Source of the DNA: Deltaproteobacteria bacterium
GTDB lineage: Bacteria > Myxococcota > B64-G9
Length of the DNA stretch: 38,758 nt
NCBI GenBank assembly: GCA_019314375.1
Contig: JAFCZJ010000039.1
Coordinates: forward strand, 1-38,758
Direction of reading: 5' to 3'
The position numbers and the translations under genes are program-made. Every line of letters starts with the position of its first letter. Position 1 is the stretch's first letter. The notes under the pieces are model-generated. The model was not told the origin of the DNA. It worked only from the letters and a program-made list of their open reading frames with translations, and searched no databases. Below are positions 8,904 to 16,165 of the stretch, one piece after another.

Positions 8904-8936
8904 AAAAAAGGACCGCCCCCGAATGGGGACGGCCCG
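8904..8936 (-). terminator. Intrinsic terminator of the SPFH operon
   Basis: Read on the minus strand, GGCCGTCCCC and GGGGGCGGTCC form an 11-bp stem (8925-8935 with 8910-8920) containing two G-U pairs and an ATTC loop, followed at once by six T (8909-8904). It lies 26 bases after the SPFH gene's stop codon. The G-U pairs favour function on the minus strand. Confidence 0.88.
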
Positions 8937-8961
8937 CAATTTTTGACTTAAAATTTACTTC

Positions 8962-10113
8962 TTACATCTTGTTGCCGCATTCGGAGCAAAACTTGGTGCC
9001 AGGATCTTGTTCGGCACCGCATTTACCACACTTGGGCTTGGGGGCGGCCATGGGGCTGCCACAATCAGAGCAAAACTTGGCGCCCGGGGCATTGGCCGCG
9101 CCACACTTGGGGCAAGCACCCGGGGTGGGGATCTTCCCGCCGCAGTTGGGGCAAAACTTGGTGCCCGCGGGCACCTGGGCCTGACAACCTGGACAGGTCA
9201 CCTGGGGCACCGGTGCCGCCGCGGGGGCTGCTTGGGCCGGCTGCTGCTGCTGGGCAGGTTGCATGGCCTGCGCCATCATGCCGGGCATCATCATACCCAT
9301 GCCCAGGCCCACGCCGGCGCCCATGCCCGCGCTCGCCATGCCGCCGCCACCCTCACCGCCCTTGGCCGCATCGTGCATGGCCTGGGCGGTCTTGTACTTC
9401 ATGTAGTCGTCTAAGTTACCCATGGCGGCCATGCCGGAGCGCTCGTCGATCTTCTTCTGCACTTCTTCCGGCGGCGTGATGGCGTTGACGATGAAATCTT
9501 CCACCGCCATGCCGTACTTGGCGAAATCATCCTTCAGTCGGGCCTTGGTACCGGCGCCAATCTCGTCATAAACACTCGCCAAATCGAAGACGCTTTTTAC
9601 GTTCTCCCCCAGAAAATCCGTCAGGCGCCCGATGACCAAACCCTTCAAGAAATCGTTAATCTCGTCCGCGCTGAAGGTGCCCTTGGTACCCACAAGCGTG
9701 TTGACGAAAAGCTGGGCTTCTTCCACCTTGTAAGACATCATGCCGAAGGCTCGGAGCCGAACCAACTGCAGCTCGGTGTCCCGGAAGGGAATGGGCTCGC
9801 GGGTGCCCCACTTGATGTTGGTGAAAACCTTGTGGTTGATGAAATAAACTTCGGCCTTAAATGGCGTATCCCCACCGAAGGGGATGCTCATGACTTGCTG
9901 TAAGATGGGCAGATTGGCCGTGGTCAGGGTATGGCGCCCCGGACCGAAGGTATCCAAAGCCTTACCACCCCGGAAAAAAACCGCGCTCTGACTCTCTCGC
10001 ACGATGACCTGAGCGCCCATCTTGAGATCCGCATCTCCGTCCTCGGGAAAACGCGAACAAATCAAATCACCTGTGTCGTCCAAGCTCTGTACTACTTCTA
10101 TGGCAATACCCAT
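8962..10113 (-). CDS. SPFH-domain (YdjI/virion-core-like) protein with three zinc ribbons
   Basis: 383 residues, ATG 10113 behind GAGGAG. Residues about 1-235 form an SPFH/band-7-type domain of the YdjI or virion-core class (FRGGKALDTFGPGRHTL near the N-terminus is typical). A Gly/Met/Gln/Pro-rich linker (about 250-304) follows, then three treble CxxC zinc ribbons with Cys at 307/310/321/324, 334/337/348/351 and 362/365/376/379. Such proteins assemble at membranes; YdjI of Bacillus is recruited with PspA to stressed membranes. It is the last gene of a three-gene minus-strand unit, 25 bases after its neighbour, and is closed by an intrinsic terminator. The specific role here is inference. Confidence 0.85.
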   Translation of the reverse strand: MGIAIEVVQSLDDTGDLICSRFPEDGDADLKMGAQVIVRESQSAVFFRGGKALDTFGPGRHTLTTANLPILQQVMSIPFGGDTPFKAEVYFINHKVFTNIKWGTREPIPFRDTELQLVRLRAFGMMSYKVEEAQLFVNTLVGTKGTFSADEINDFLKGLVIGRLTDFLGENVKSVFDLASVYDEIGAGTKARLKDDFAKYGMAVEDFIVNAITPPEEVQKKIDERSGMAAMGNLDDYMKYKTAQAMHDAAKGGEGGGGMASAGMGAGVGLGMGMMMPGMMAQAMQPAQQQQPAQAAPAAAPVPQVTCPGCQAQVPAGTKFCPNCGGKIPTPGACPKCGAANAPGAKFCSDCGSPMAAPKPKCGKCGAEQDPGTKFCSECGNKM

Positions 10114-10138
10114 GGCGTTATCTCCTCGCTATCCCGTC

Positions 10139-10630
10139 TTATTTCTCGGGGTCGCCGCCGAAAGTGCGCAGGATTTGCTCCCGATCATTCAGCGACTCAT
10201 CCATGTCCCGAAGCATGCCGGCCAAATCCTTCAAGGCCGAGGTGATGGCGTCGTCATCATCCAGACCTTCCAGGCCTTTGACGGCTTCTTCGAATTCGCT
10301 GACCTTGGTGGCCAGTTTCTTGTCGAAGTCATGCACCTGGTCCAACTCTTTCACTTCGATTTTCTGACCAAGCCAACGCCCGGAAAAACCGTAGTTGGCG
10401 TAACGCACACGATTGGTCACCCTGCTCAATACCTGGGTGACTTTCTCGGCCGGCTTGAAGAGGTTCAGGTTGCCTCGATCGGTCAGCTCGACCTTGAAGT
10501 CGTCGTAACGCGATCTGGACTCTTTCAGTTTGGCGGTCAAGTACTCACGCAGGATCTTGTCCGTGTTGCGGCTTCCCTCCCGCTCTTTGTAACCTTTGTA
10601 TCCGGGCAAAACTTTTTCCCAAAATCCCAT
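10139..10630 (-). CDS. Helical cytosolic protein of the SPFH unit, function unknown
   Basis: 163 residues, ATG 10630 preceded by AAGGAGG at ideal spacing, so it is a well-translated gene. The N-terminus reads MGFWEKVLPGYKGYKERE; the rest is highly charged and mostly helical, with no signal peptide or membrane segment and an acidic stretch LEGLDDDDAI near 120-130. I do not recognise an established name. Its place between a small membrane protein and an SPFH protein suggests it is a partner of the latter; a distant PspA/IM30-like helical role is possible but not shown. Confidence 0.8.
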   Translation of the reverse strand: MGFWEKVLPGYKGYKEREGSRNTDKILREYLTAKLKESRSRYDDFKVELTDRGNLNLFKPAEKVTQVLSRVTNRVRYANYGFSGRWLGQKIEVKELDQVHDFDKKLATKVSEFEEAVKGLEGLDDDDAITSALKDLAGMLRDMDESLNDREQILRTFGGDPEK

Positions 10631-10661
10631 CTCGTACCTCCTTGGCTGGGCCGGCTCTTTT

Positions 10662-11033
10662 CTAAGAAGCGCGGCCTGCGCTCGCTCTCGCCCGGACGAA
10701 TCCGAAGACGACCATGACGATTACCCAAATGATGATGAAGGGCCAACTCTTCGAAAATGGGGGGATCACCCCCAAATTCGCCAACAGCCAGACCAAAAAA
10801 ACGCCGGCCAGGCCCAAGCCCAATTCAATCATGCCGGCGACGGCCAAGCAAAAGCCCAAGCCCACCAACAAAATGGGCCAAGTTTGGCCAACGCTGTGAT
10901 TAGAAAAATTATGGATCAAGGCCACCGCCACCACGGCAGCCAAAAAAACGACACCCACCAGGGTGCTCACCATCGATGTCTTACTTTGTCCCACCAAAAA
11001 CGCTCCCGCATCCAAAGCGGCGAAAGGGCCCAT
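10662..11033 (-). CDS. Small four-helix membrane protein, LiaI/LiaF-like
   Basis: 123 residues from ATG 11033. The open frame extends to 11264, but the candidate promoter at 11061-11090 would start transcription near 11054, which excludes the longer form; a later ATG at 10976 is also possible. About four hydrophobic segments fill the protein, with WPILLVGLGFCLAV and WPFIIIWVIVMVVFG resembling the membrane part of LiaI/LiaF-type cell-envelope stress proteins. The C-terminus is short and basic. It is the first gene of the SPFH unit, 31 bases before the next gene. Confidence 0.65.
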   Translation of the reverse strand: MGPFAALDAGAFLVGQSKTSMVSTLVGVVFLAAVVAVALIHNFSNHSVGQTWPILLVGLGFCLAVAGMIELGLGLAGVFLVWLLANLGVIPPFSKSWPFIIIWVIVMVVFGFVRARASAGRAS

Positions 11034-11060
11034 CAATAGGCCCCGGAAATGAGTGGCTGC

Positions 11061-11090
11061 ACGATACCAGCCGGTTAGAGGCCAAGTCAA
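11061..11090 (-). promoter_or_regulatory. Candidate sigma-70 promoter of the SPFH unit
   Basis: On the minus strand, TTGACT (11090-11085), an 18-base spacer and TATCGT (11066-11061) match consensus 5/6 and 4/6. The predicted start near 11054 lies about 20 bases before ATG 11033. Confidence 0.5.
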
Positions 11091-11184
11091 TAGCCCACAA
11101 GACGCACCGCTTTCTTGCAATCGCCCTTTGAACGCGATAGGAAAAGAGAATGTTCTGGCCGACCGCGTGACGAGGAAAAGTATC

Positions 11185-12018
11185 GTGGGCGCAAGCGACA
11201 AGCCATTCACGTTACGATTTTGGGGCACTCGGGGCTCGCTCCCCGCGCCTCGATCCACGACCATTCGCTATGGCGGCAACACGCCCTGCCTGGAAATACG
11301 AGTCGAAGACCGCATATTGATCTTTGACGCCGGCTCGGGCATCCGGCCTTTGGGCGATCGCCTGCTCAAAGAAAAAGACCCCGTCCAGGCCAGCATCTTC
11401 TTCACCCACTACCATTGGGACCACATCCACGGTTTTCCCTTTTTCTCGGCAGCCTTCAAGCAGGACAACCACTTTGTGGTTTACGGCGAGCCCCGCGGCT
11501 CCCGTAACGTCAAGGACATTCTTTCCGGTCAGATGGCCATGCCCTATTTTCCGGTACCCTTAGACGCCATGCGGGCCCGATTTTCTTTCCGCGATGTGGG
11601 GCCCGGATCAAGACTGCAAATCGGCCCAGCGGTGATGCGTACCGAATCCCTCAATCACCCGGGCCGCGCCCAGTCCTACCGAATCGAGTATGGCGGCAAG
11701 TCCATCGTCTACGCATCGGATACGGAACATGGCTTCAAGCTGGATGAGCGCCTGGTCCGCCACGCAGCTGGCGCGGACATTCTGATTTATGACGCCACCT
11801 ACACCCCAAAAGAGTACAGGGACGGCAAACAGACCTGGGGTCATTCAACATGGGAAGAAGGAATCAAAGTGGCGAAGGCCGCAGGCGTTCGCAAGCTGCT
11901 GCTCTTCCACCATGAGCCTTCCAGAGACGATCGGGCGCTCGCGGCTATTGAAACCCTGGCCCGCAAAGAATTCCGTGCTTGTTCAGCCTCCCGCGAAGGC
12001 AAGATTTACGTACCGTAA
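11185..12018 (+). CDS. Metallo-beta-lactamase-fold hydrolase
   Basis: 277 residues from GTG 11185, which follows GAGGAAAAG; the frame is open from 11053 but the upstream part has no family similarity. The N-terminus FWGTRGSLPAPRSTTIRYGG is characteristic of a phosphodiesterase-like branch of the superfamily. The metal-binding motif is HYHWDH (75-80); further ligands are expected at SLNHPG, the Asp of YASDTEH, and FHHEPSRDD near the C-terminus. It probably hydrolyses a phosphodiester or similar bond with two metal ions in the cytosol; the substrate is unknown. It is divergent from the SPFH unit, with which it may share control. Confidence 0.85.
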   Translation: MGASDKPFTLRFWGTRGSLPAPRSTTIRYGGNTPCLEIRVEDRILIFDAGSGIRPLGDRLLKEKDPVQASIFFTHYHWDHIHGFPFFSAAFKQDNHFVVYGEPRGSRNVKDILSGQMAMPYFPVPLDAMRARFSFRDVGPGSRLQIGPAVMRTESLNHPGRAQSYRIEYGGKSIVYASDTEHGFKLDERLVRHAAGADILIYDATYTPKEYRDGKQTWGHSTWEEGIKVAKAAGVRKLLLFHHEPSRDDRALAAIETLARKEFRACSASREGKIYVP

Positions 12019-12027
12019 GCAGGCCCG

Positions 12028-12585
12028 CTACAAAGCATAGCTTTCCAGATCACCCCTCACCTTGCAGGATTCGTTCATATTGGTGTTGTTGATGTAATCG
12101 ACGGTCAAGTGGCCCTTGAGCACATAGTCATCGCTGAGTGGCGCGCCGTCCGGCAAGCCGCCGTCGGCCGTCTCCACGATGTTCTCCATCAAACCCCAAA
12201 AACTGTAATGGGCGGTGACCTCGGGAAACGTGAAATCGCTTGCCCCAAGCTGCATATTAAAACTGCCGCTTTCTTCTCCCTTGCAGAGCAAGCCATTGAG
12301 CACAACCATCATATCATCCTGAATGATGCGCAGGGAGATGGACTCATCACCCTGATCGCTCAACCAAACTTCCATCTGTCCACCAGCGATGGCCGGAATC
12401 TCCGTGTTGCCCACTGCGTAGGCAGTACCCTCACAGCCATCCTCCGCGGCCGTCAGCATGACGCGGTACTCCCCTGTGAAGTCGGGGCACTCGGTGCACT
12501 TAATGCATTCTTCCGAATCGCAGGCACCCAAAAAGAAGGCCGAAGACAGCATAAGAAGAAACAGCAGGCGTGCGTGATGGCGCAT
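12028..12585 (-). CDS. Small secreted lipoprotein, function unknown
   Basis: 185 residues, ATG 12585 behind AAGGAG. A type II signal peptide ends in LGAC with Cys22 as the lipid site, followed by a Cys-rich stretch (CDSEECIKCTECPD). The remainder looks like a compact beta-rich domain of about 140 residues with two further Cys. No family is recognised. Nine bases separate its stop from the end of the convergent hydrolase gene. A palindrome-containing promoter candidate lies upstream. Confidence 0.8.
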   Translation of the reverse strand: MRHHARLLFLLMLSSAFFLGACDSEECIKCTECPDFTGEYRVMLTAAEDGCEGTAYAVGNTEIPAIAGGQMEVWLSDQGDESISLRIIQDDMMVVLNGLLCKGEESGSFNMQLGASDFTFPEVTAHYSFWGLMENIVETADGGLPDGAPLSDDYVLKGHLTVDYINNTNMNESCKVRGDLESYAL

Positions 12586-12622
12586 GGGTCAAGACTCCTT
12601 AGATATCAATCGAACAGGCCCC

Positions 12623-12651
12623 AAGTTAGGATTTCTAACCCCAAAAGTCAA
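12623..12651 (-). promoter_or_regulatory. Candidate promoter with internal palindrome upstream of lipoprotein
   Basis: On the minus strand, TTGACT (12651-12646), a 17-base spacer and TAACTT (12628-12623) form a weak promoter. The perfect inverted repeat GTTAG-GATTT-CTAAC (12625-12639) overlaps the -10 box and part of the spacer, the usual place for a repressor operator. Confidence 0.3.
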
Positions 12652-12678
12652 TCGCCCCACCCCTGATTTCCCAACAGA

Positions 12679-12706
12679 TTGATCCGCCGACCAACTAAGG
12701 TATAAT
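12679..12706 (+). promoter_or_regulatory. Promoter of the sigma factor gene, probably leaderless transcript
   Basis: TTGATC (12679-12684), a 16-base spacer and a perfect TATAAT (12701-12706). The expected start point, about 12712-12714, falls two to four bases before ATG 12716, and no ribosome binding site precedes that ATG. Confidence 0.6.
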
Positions 12707-12715
12707 CACCTCGAA

Positions 12716-13675
12716 ATGATAAAAAAGAAAACAGCCAAAAAAGCCACGACCAAAAAGGCCACGACCAAAAAAGCCACAGCCAAAAAGGCCAAAGCAAAAA
12801 AAGCCCTAACCAAGCGAGGCAAGGGCAGCTTGGCCGTGATGGACCCCCTGCAGCGCTACCTCAACGAGGTGGGCCGCTTCGATTTGCTCACGCCGGAAGA
12901 AGAGCATGATCTGGGGGTCAAGTATAAAGAGAGTGACGATCCTGATTACGCATACCAACTGGTCACGGCCAACTTGCGGCTGGTGGTCAAAATCGCCTTA
13001 GAGCACCGCAGTTACTACCAGAACCTTCTGGACCTCGTGCAGGAAGGCAACATCGGATTGATGCAAGCGGTCAAGCGCTTTGATCCCTATCGAGGTGTAC
13101 GCCTGCCCACTTATGCCCAGTGGTGGATCCGAGCTTACATCCTGAAGTTCATCCTCGAAAACTTCAGCCTGGTCAAGATCGGCACCACCCAAGCCCAACG
13201 CAAACTCTTCTTCCGCCTCAAGAAGGAACAAAACAACCTGGTTAACGAGGGATTCTCGCCCGACACCAAGCTTTTGGCCGAACGCATCGACGTGCCGGAA
13301 AAAGACGTCATCGAGATGAAGAAACGCATGGCCGGACCGGAGGCCTCCTTAGACGCCACCCATCCGGCCACGGGACGCAGTATGATGGAAACCATGCCTG
13401 GCAAGGACTTCACGCCGGAGCAATTGGTGGCCGACGACGAGCTACGTGAACGCGTACGCGACGCCATGAACGCCTTCCGCGAAACTTTGGAAGAGCGAGA
13501 ACAGGCTATTTGGGATGCGCGCATCGCATCAGAGAATCCACGCACCTTTCAGGAAATCGGCGAAGAGCACAAAATCACCCGGCAACGCGTGCAACAAGTC
13601 GAGCACCGCCTCAAAGATCGCTTCCGCGAATTCTTAAACGACAACACGCCTGAACCCGAGGGCCGCATCCATTAG
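12716..13675 (+). CDS. rpoH: RNA polymerase sigma-32 (RpoH) family factor with Lys/Ala/Thr-rich N-terminal tail
   Basis: 319 residues. Residues 1-38 are a low-complexity basic tail of KKATT-type repeats, like histone H1 tails. The rest is a complete group 3 sigma factor: region 1.2/2.1 (DPLQRYLNEVGRFDLLTPEE), 2.2-2.4 (LVQEGNIGLMQAVKRFDPYR to WWIRAYI), the RpoH box QRKLFFRLK at 161-169, region 3, and region 4.2 helix-turn-helix (FQEIGEEHKITRQRVQQVE). The RpoH box makes a heat-shock-type factor likely; myxobacteria carry several developmental relatives (SigB/SigC), so this may be one of them. The start lacks a ribosome site and fits a leaderless message. The next gene begins a few bases after the stop. 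Confidence 0.9.
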   Translation: MIKKKTAKKATTKKATTKKATAKKAKAKKALTKRGKGSLAVMDPLQRYLNEVGRFDLLTPEEEHDLGVKYKESDDPDYAYQLVTANLRLVVKIALEHRSYYQNLLDLVQEGNIGLMQAVKRFDPYRGVRLPTYAQWWIRAYILKFILENFSLVKIGTTQAQRKLFFRLKKEQNNLVNEGFSPDTKLLAERIDVPEKDVIEMKKRMAGPEASLDATHPATGRSMMETMPGKDFTPEQLVADDELRERVRDAMNAFRETLEEREQAIWDARIASENPRTFQEIGEEHKITRQRVQQVEHRLKDRFREFLNDNTPEPEGRIH

Positions 13676-13689
13676 CGGCAGTGCCTGGC

Positions 13690-14730
13690 ATGAGCAAACA
13701 AGCCTCAGCCCAGCTTACCGCCCAATGCGTCGAATGTGACGCGAGCATCCAGGTCCTTCCCGATGACCGACTCCTCTTCTGTCCGAGCTGCGACACCTTC
13801 AGCCAGCTTGGCTCGGACGGCCAGATCCTGCCCTTAAAAAAGGTACGACTGCAGCCGGGCAAGCTGGACAATAACGAAGTGGAAAACATGGCCAGGAAGT
13901 GGATGGCCGAGGGTTTTTGGAAGGCGGCGGACCTGGCCGAGGTGGCGAAAATCACCAAGGTGGAGGCCATCGCCGTTCCCTTCTGGGCCTTCGAGATCAC
14001 CTCCCGCACTTACTGGTCCGGCATGAACAAACGAAGCCGAAGCGTGGGCTCCGGCGATCAGCGTCGCAGCCAGACTTATTGGGAACCGGTCAGTGACGAC
14101 TTCTCGGAGGAGCATCGCTGGACCATCTACGCGCGCAAGGACCCCTCGGAGATCATGGGCTTGGAGGCCCTGCAAAAAGGCGGCGGCGCCATCCGGGCGG
14201 ATTGGGGCAGCTACCTCCTGGGCTTCCAATCCGGCGCCAAAAGCGGGCAGCCTCGAGATCTGCTGCTCGACTCCGAGCCCTTTCGCTACGACAGCCTGCC
14301 CGACATACAGGTGGTGCCGGGCCAAGTCGATCGAAGCGAGGCCGAGCAGCAAGCAAAACAGGCGCTCGAAGGGCTGTGCCGGGACAAAGCCAACAACCTG
14401 GCCGATCGGGTCATCGACTGCGACACGGCCCTGGATGCGAAAAACGTACAGCTCGTTTACCTGCCTTTGTGGCAGATGGAATACAGTTACCGCGGTCGCC
14501 TTTACCATGCACTCATCGACGGCGGCGACGGGCACATCATTTCGGCCAACCACCCGGTGGGCAAATGGGACAAGGTGGTTCTCACCAGCATGGTCGTGGG
14601 GATTGTGGGTGCCGGCGGCGCGCTGGCCGCCTGGCTTGCCCAGATGCCCAGCCTGTGGATCATCCCATACGCCTGCATCGGCCTGATGGCCCTGCACGCA
14701 TCATGGACCGCTCTGTTTGCCAAGGGCTGA
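13690..14730 (+). CDS. Zinc-ribbon membrane protein, YdjG-like layout
   Basis: 346 residues from ATG 13690; a GTG at 13681 is an equally unsupported alternative, and neither has a ribosome site, so translation is probably coupled to the sigma factor gene. Residues 10-40 form a zinc ribbon (CVEC and CPSC pairs). The middle contains two related beta segments, VPFWAFEI and LPLWQMEY, and the C-terminus has two membrane helices (about 297-345). This order resembles TFIIB-type zinc-ribbon membrane proteins such as YdjG of the Bacillus pspA-ydjGHI operon. The function is unknown; linkage to a stress sigma factor and an SPFH module suggests envelope stress. Confidence 0.75.
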   Translation: MSKQASAQLTAQCVECDASIQVLPDDRLLFCPSCDTFSQLGSDGQILPLKKVRLQPGKLDNNEVENMARKWMAEGFWKAADLAEVAKITKVEAIAVPFWAFEITSRTYWSGMNKRSRSVGSGDQRRSQTYWEPVSDDFSEEHRWTIYARKDPSEIMGLEALQKGGGAIRADWGSYLLGFQSGAKSGQPRDLLLDSEPFRYDSLPDIQVVPGQVDRSEAEQQAKQALEGLCRDKANNLADRVIDCDTALDAKNVQLVYLPLWQMEYSYRGRLYHALIDGGDGHIISANHPVGKWDKVVLTSMVVGIVGAGGALAAWLAQMPSLWIIPYACIGLMALHASWTALFAKG

Positions 14731-14753
14731 AGGAAAAGGGCAAGGGAGAGCCA

Positions 14754-16142
14754 ATGAAAACGAGCGCCGGCATCCATTGGAACCTGTTCTCGTTCTCGAT
14801 GGTCGGCCTTATGCTGCTCGGCCTCCTGGCCGCTTGTGGCAACGAGTTCGGTCAAGAATTTCCGGATGGCTCCCAAATAGACGCTGACGGGGCAGGAGAG
14901 AACGACGCCGGTTCAGACGCTGGCTCTGACGCCGATTTGGACGCAGGCTCTGACGCGGGGTCAGACGCTGAGTCTGACGCTGAGTCTGACGCGGGCTCGG
15001 ACGGCTGGTCAGACGCCGGGTCGGACGCCGGGACTGACGCGGGAGCTGACGCGGGGTCGGACGCCGCCGGGGGCGACGATGGATCGAGCCCCTATATTGA
15101 TACGTCGTTTTTCTTTGGCTACTTCTCTTATGACAACTACCTCTGGGAAATGGAAGGGCACACGAACGTAGTGCTCGGCTTCAGTCACTTTGAATTCCTT
15201 CAAGAGGCAAAAGAAAGAGGCATGAAGCCGATCGTCTGGTTGGCTACAATCTTACAGTTGTGGGATTTCGGGGAACACAGCTCGTACTTAAAAAGCAATT
15301 ACCTGGAAATCTGGAATGACTACGCGCAGTACCTGGCACCGTACATCGATGATATCTACGGATTCTATCCAGCCGATGAACCGTTTTGGGCAGCCCAAAT
15401 AAGCGCCGAGGATCAAAACACACTGAACTTGGCTATCAAGGCCAGTTTTCCAGACAAGCCGATCCTGACTACATTTGCCCGCCCGACCATAGAGGCTTCA
15501 GGCTTCATCGTGCCAAGCACCTATGACTATGTCGGCTATGATAATTATTACGGGTCTTCGTTTGAGTCCGACAGGACGTACTACGAAGTGCTGAAATCCA
15601 AGCTCTCACCCGGCCAGAAAATCTTTCTGATCGGCGATGCCTTTGCGGCTTCAACTTCCATTACCCAAGCGGGCCAAGAGCTAAAGGCAAGCAAGATCTA
15701 CCTTGCTTATGAACTGGCCACGACACCCGGTGAGCCTGTTGTGGGAATTCTCAGCTACGTCTGGGATTCTTTTTCGGTCAACTGGCCGGGCACAGGGCCT
15801 CCTTATTACCTCGGTCTTCGGGATATGCCGTTTGCCAAACCAAGCTTCATTGCCGTCGGGCAAACCGTCTTGGCGGGGGCCTCAACAGGGCCGGTCCCCA
15901 CGGGTACCGTCGTCGTGGATACGCCCACCGTGTCCGCCACACAAATCAGCCTGGTGTGGCAGGCTGTGGACAGGGCCACCGATTATGTCGTGCTCTGGTC
16001 CAGTGCCTTGGGCGATTCATCGATGGTCGTGACGACCACCTGGGCCGTCATCGACACCGACACCTCTTATGATCACTGGATCAGCATTTATCCATGCAAT
16101 GAACATGGATGCGGCGATCCGACGTACTTGGGACCCATCTAA
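14754..16142 (+). CDS. DAG-repeat lipoprotein with glycosidase-like barrel and C-terminal Fn3-like domain
   Basis: 462 residues from ATG 14754 behind AAGGGAG; the frame is open back to 14202 but that part is only the shadow of the upstream gene. The signal peptide ends in LLAAC (Cys28). Residues about 45-105 are an acidic linker of SDAG, SDAE and TDAG units. Residues about 115-380 resemble a TIM-barrel hydrolase, with GFYPADEPFW carrying a likely acid residue (the DEP motif) and YDYVGYDNYY. The last ~90 residues (TVSATQISLVWQAVDRATDY) look like a fibronectin type III domain. It is probably displayed on the outer membrane; enzymatic activity is inferred. Confidence 0.75.
   Translation: MKTSAGIHWNLFSFSMVGLMLLGLLAACGNEFGQEFPDGSQIDADGAGENDAGSDAGSDADLDAGSDAGSDAESDAESDAGSDGWSDAGSDAGTDAGADAGSDAAGGDDGSSPYIDTSFFFGYFSYDNYLWEMEGHTNVVLGFSHFEFLQEAKERGMKPIVWLATILQLWDFGEHSSYLKSNYLEIWNDYAQYLAPYIDDIYGFYPADEPFWAAQISAEDQNTLNLAIKASFPDKPILTTFARPTIEASGFIVPSTYDYVGYDNYYGSSFESDRTYYEVLKSKLSPGQKIFLIGDAFAASTSITQAGQELKASKIYLAYELATTPGEPVVGILSYVWDSFSVNWPGTGPPYYLGLRDMPFAKPSFIAVGQTVLAGASTGPVPTGTVVVDTPTVSATQISLVWQAVDRATDYVVLWSSALGDSSMVVTTTWAVIDTDTSYDHWISIYPCNEHGCGDPTYLGPI
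14896..15066 (+). repeat. Asp-Ala-Gly-Ser type coding repeat
   Basis: About fourteen imperfect 12-bp units of the form GAC GCN GGN TCN encode the acidic linker of the lipoprotein. Codon variation between units shows an older, partly decayed array compared with the near-perfect one at 30991-31180. Confidence 0.8.
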
Positions 16143-16165
16143 GGCCCATCAAGCAAACACGCCAC

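Noticed and set aside
14202..14753. In-frame extension upstream of the DAG-repeat lipoprotein
   Set aside because: It overlaps the zinc-ribbon gene in another frame; the signal peptide and ribosome site fix the start at 14754.
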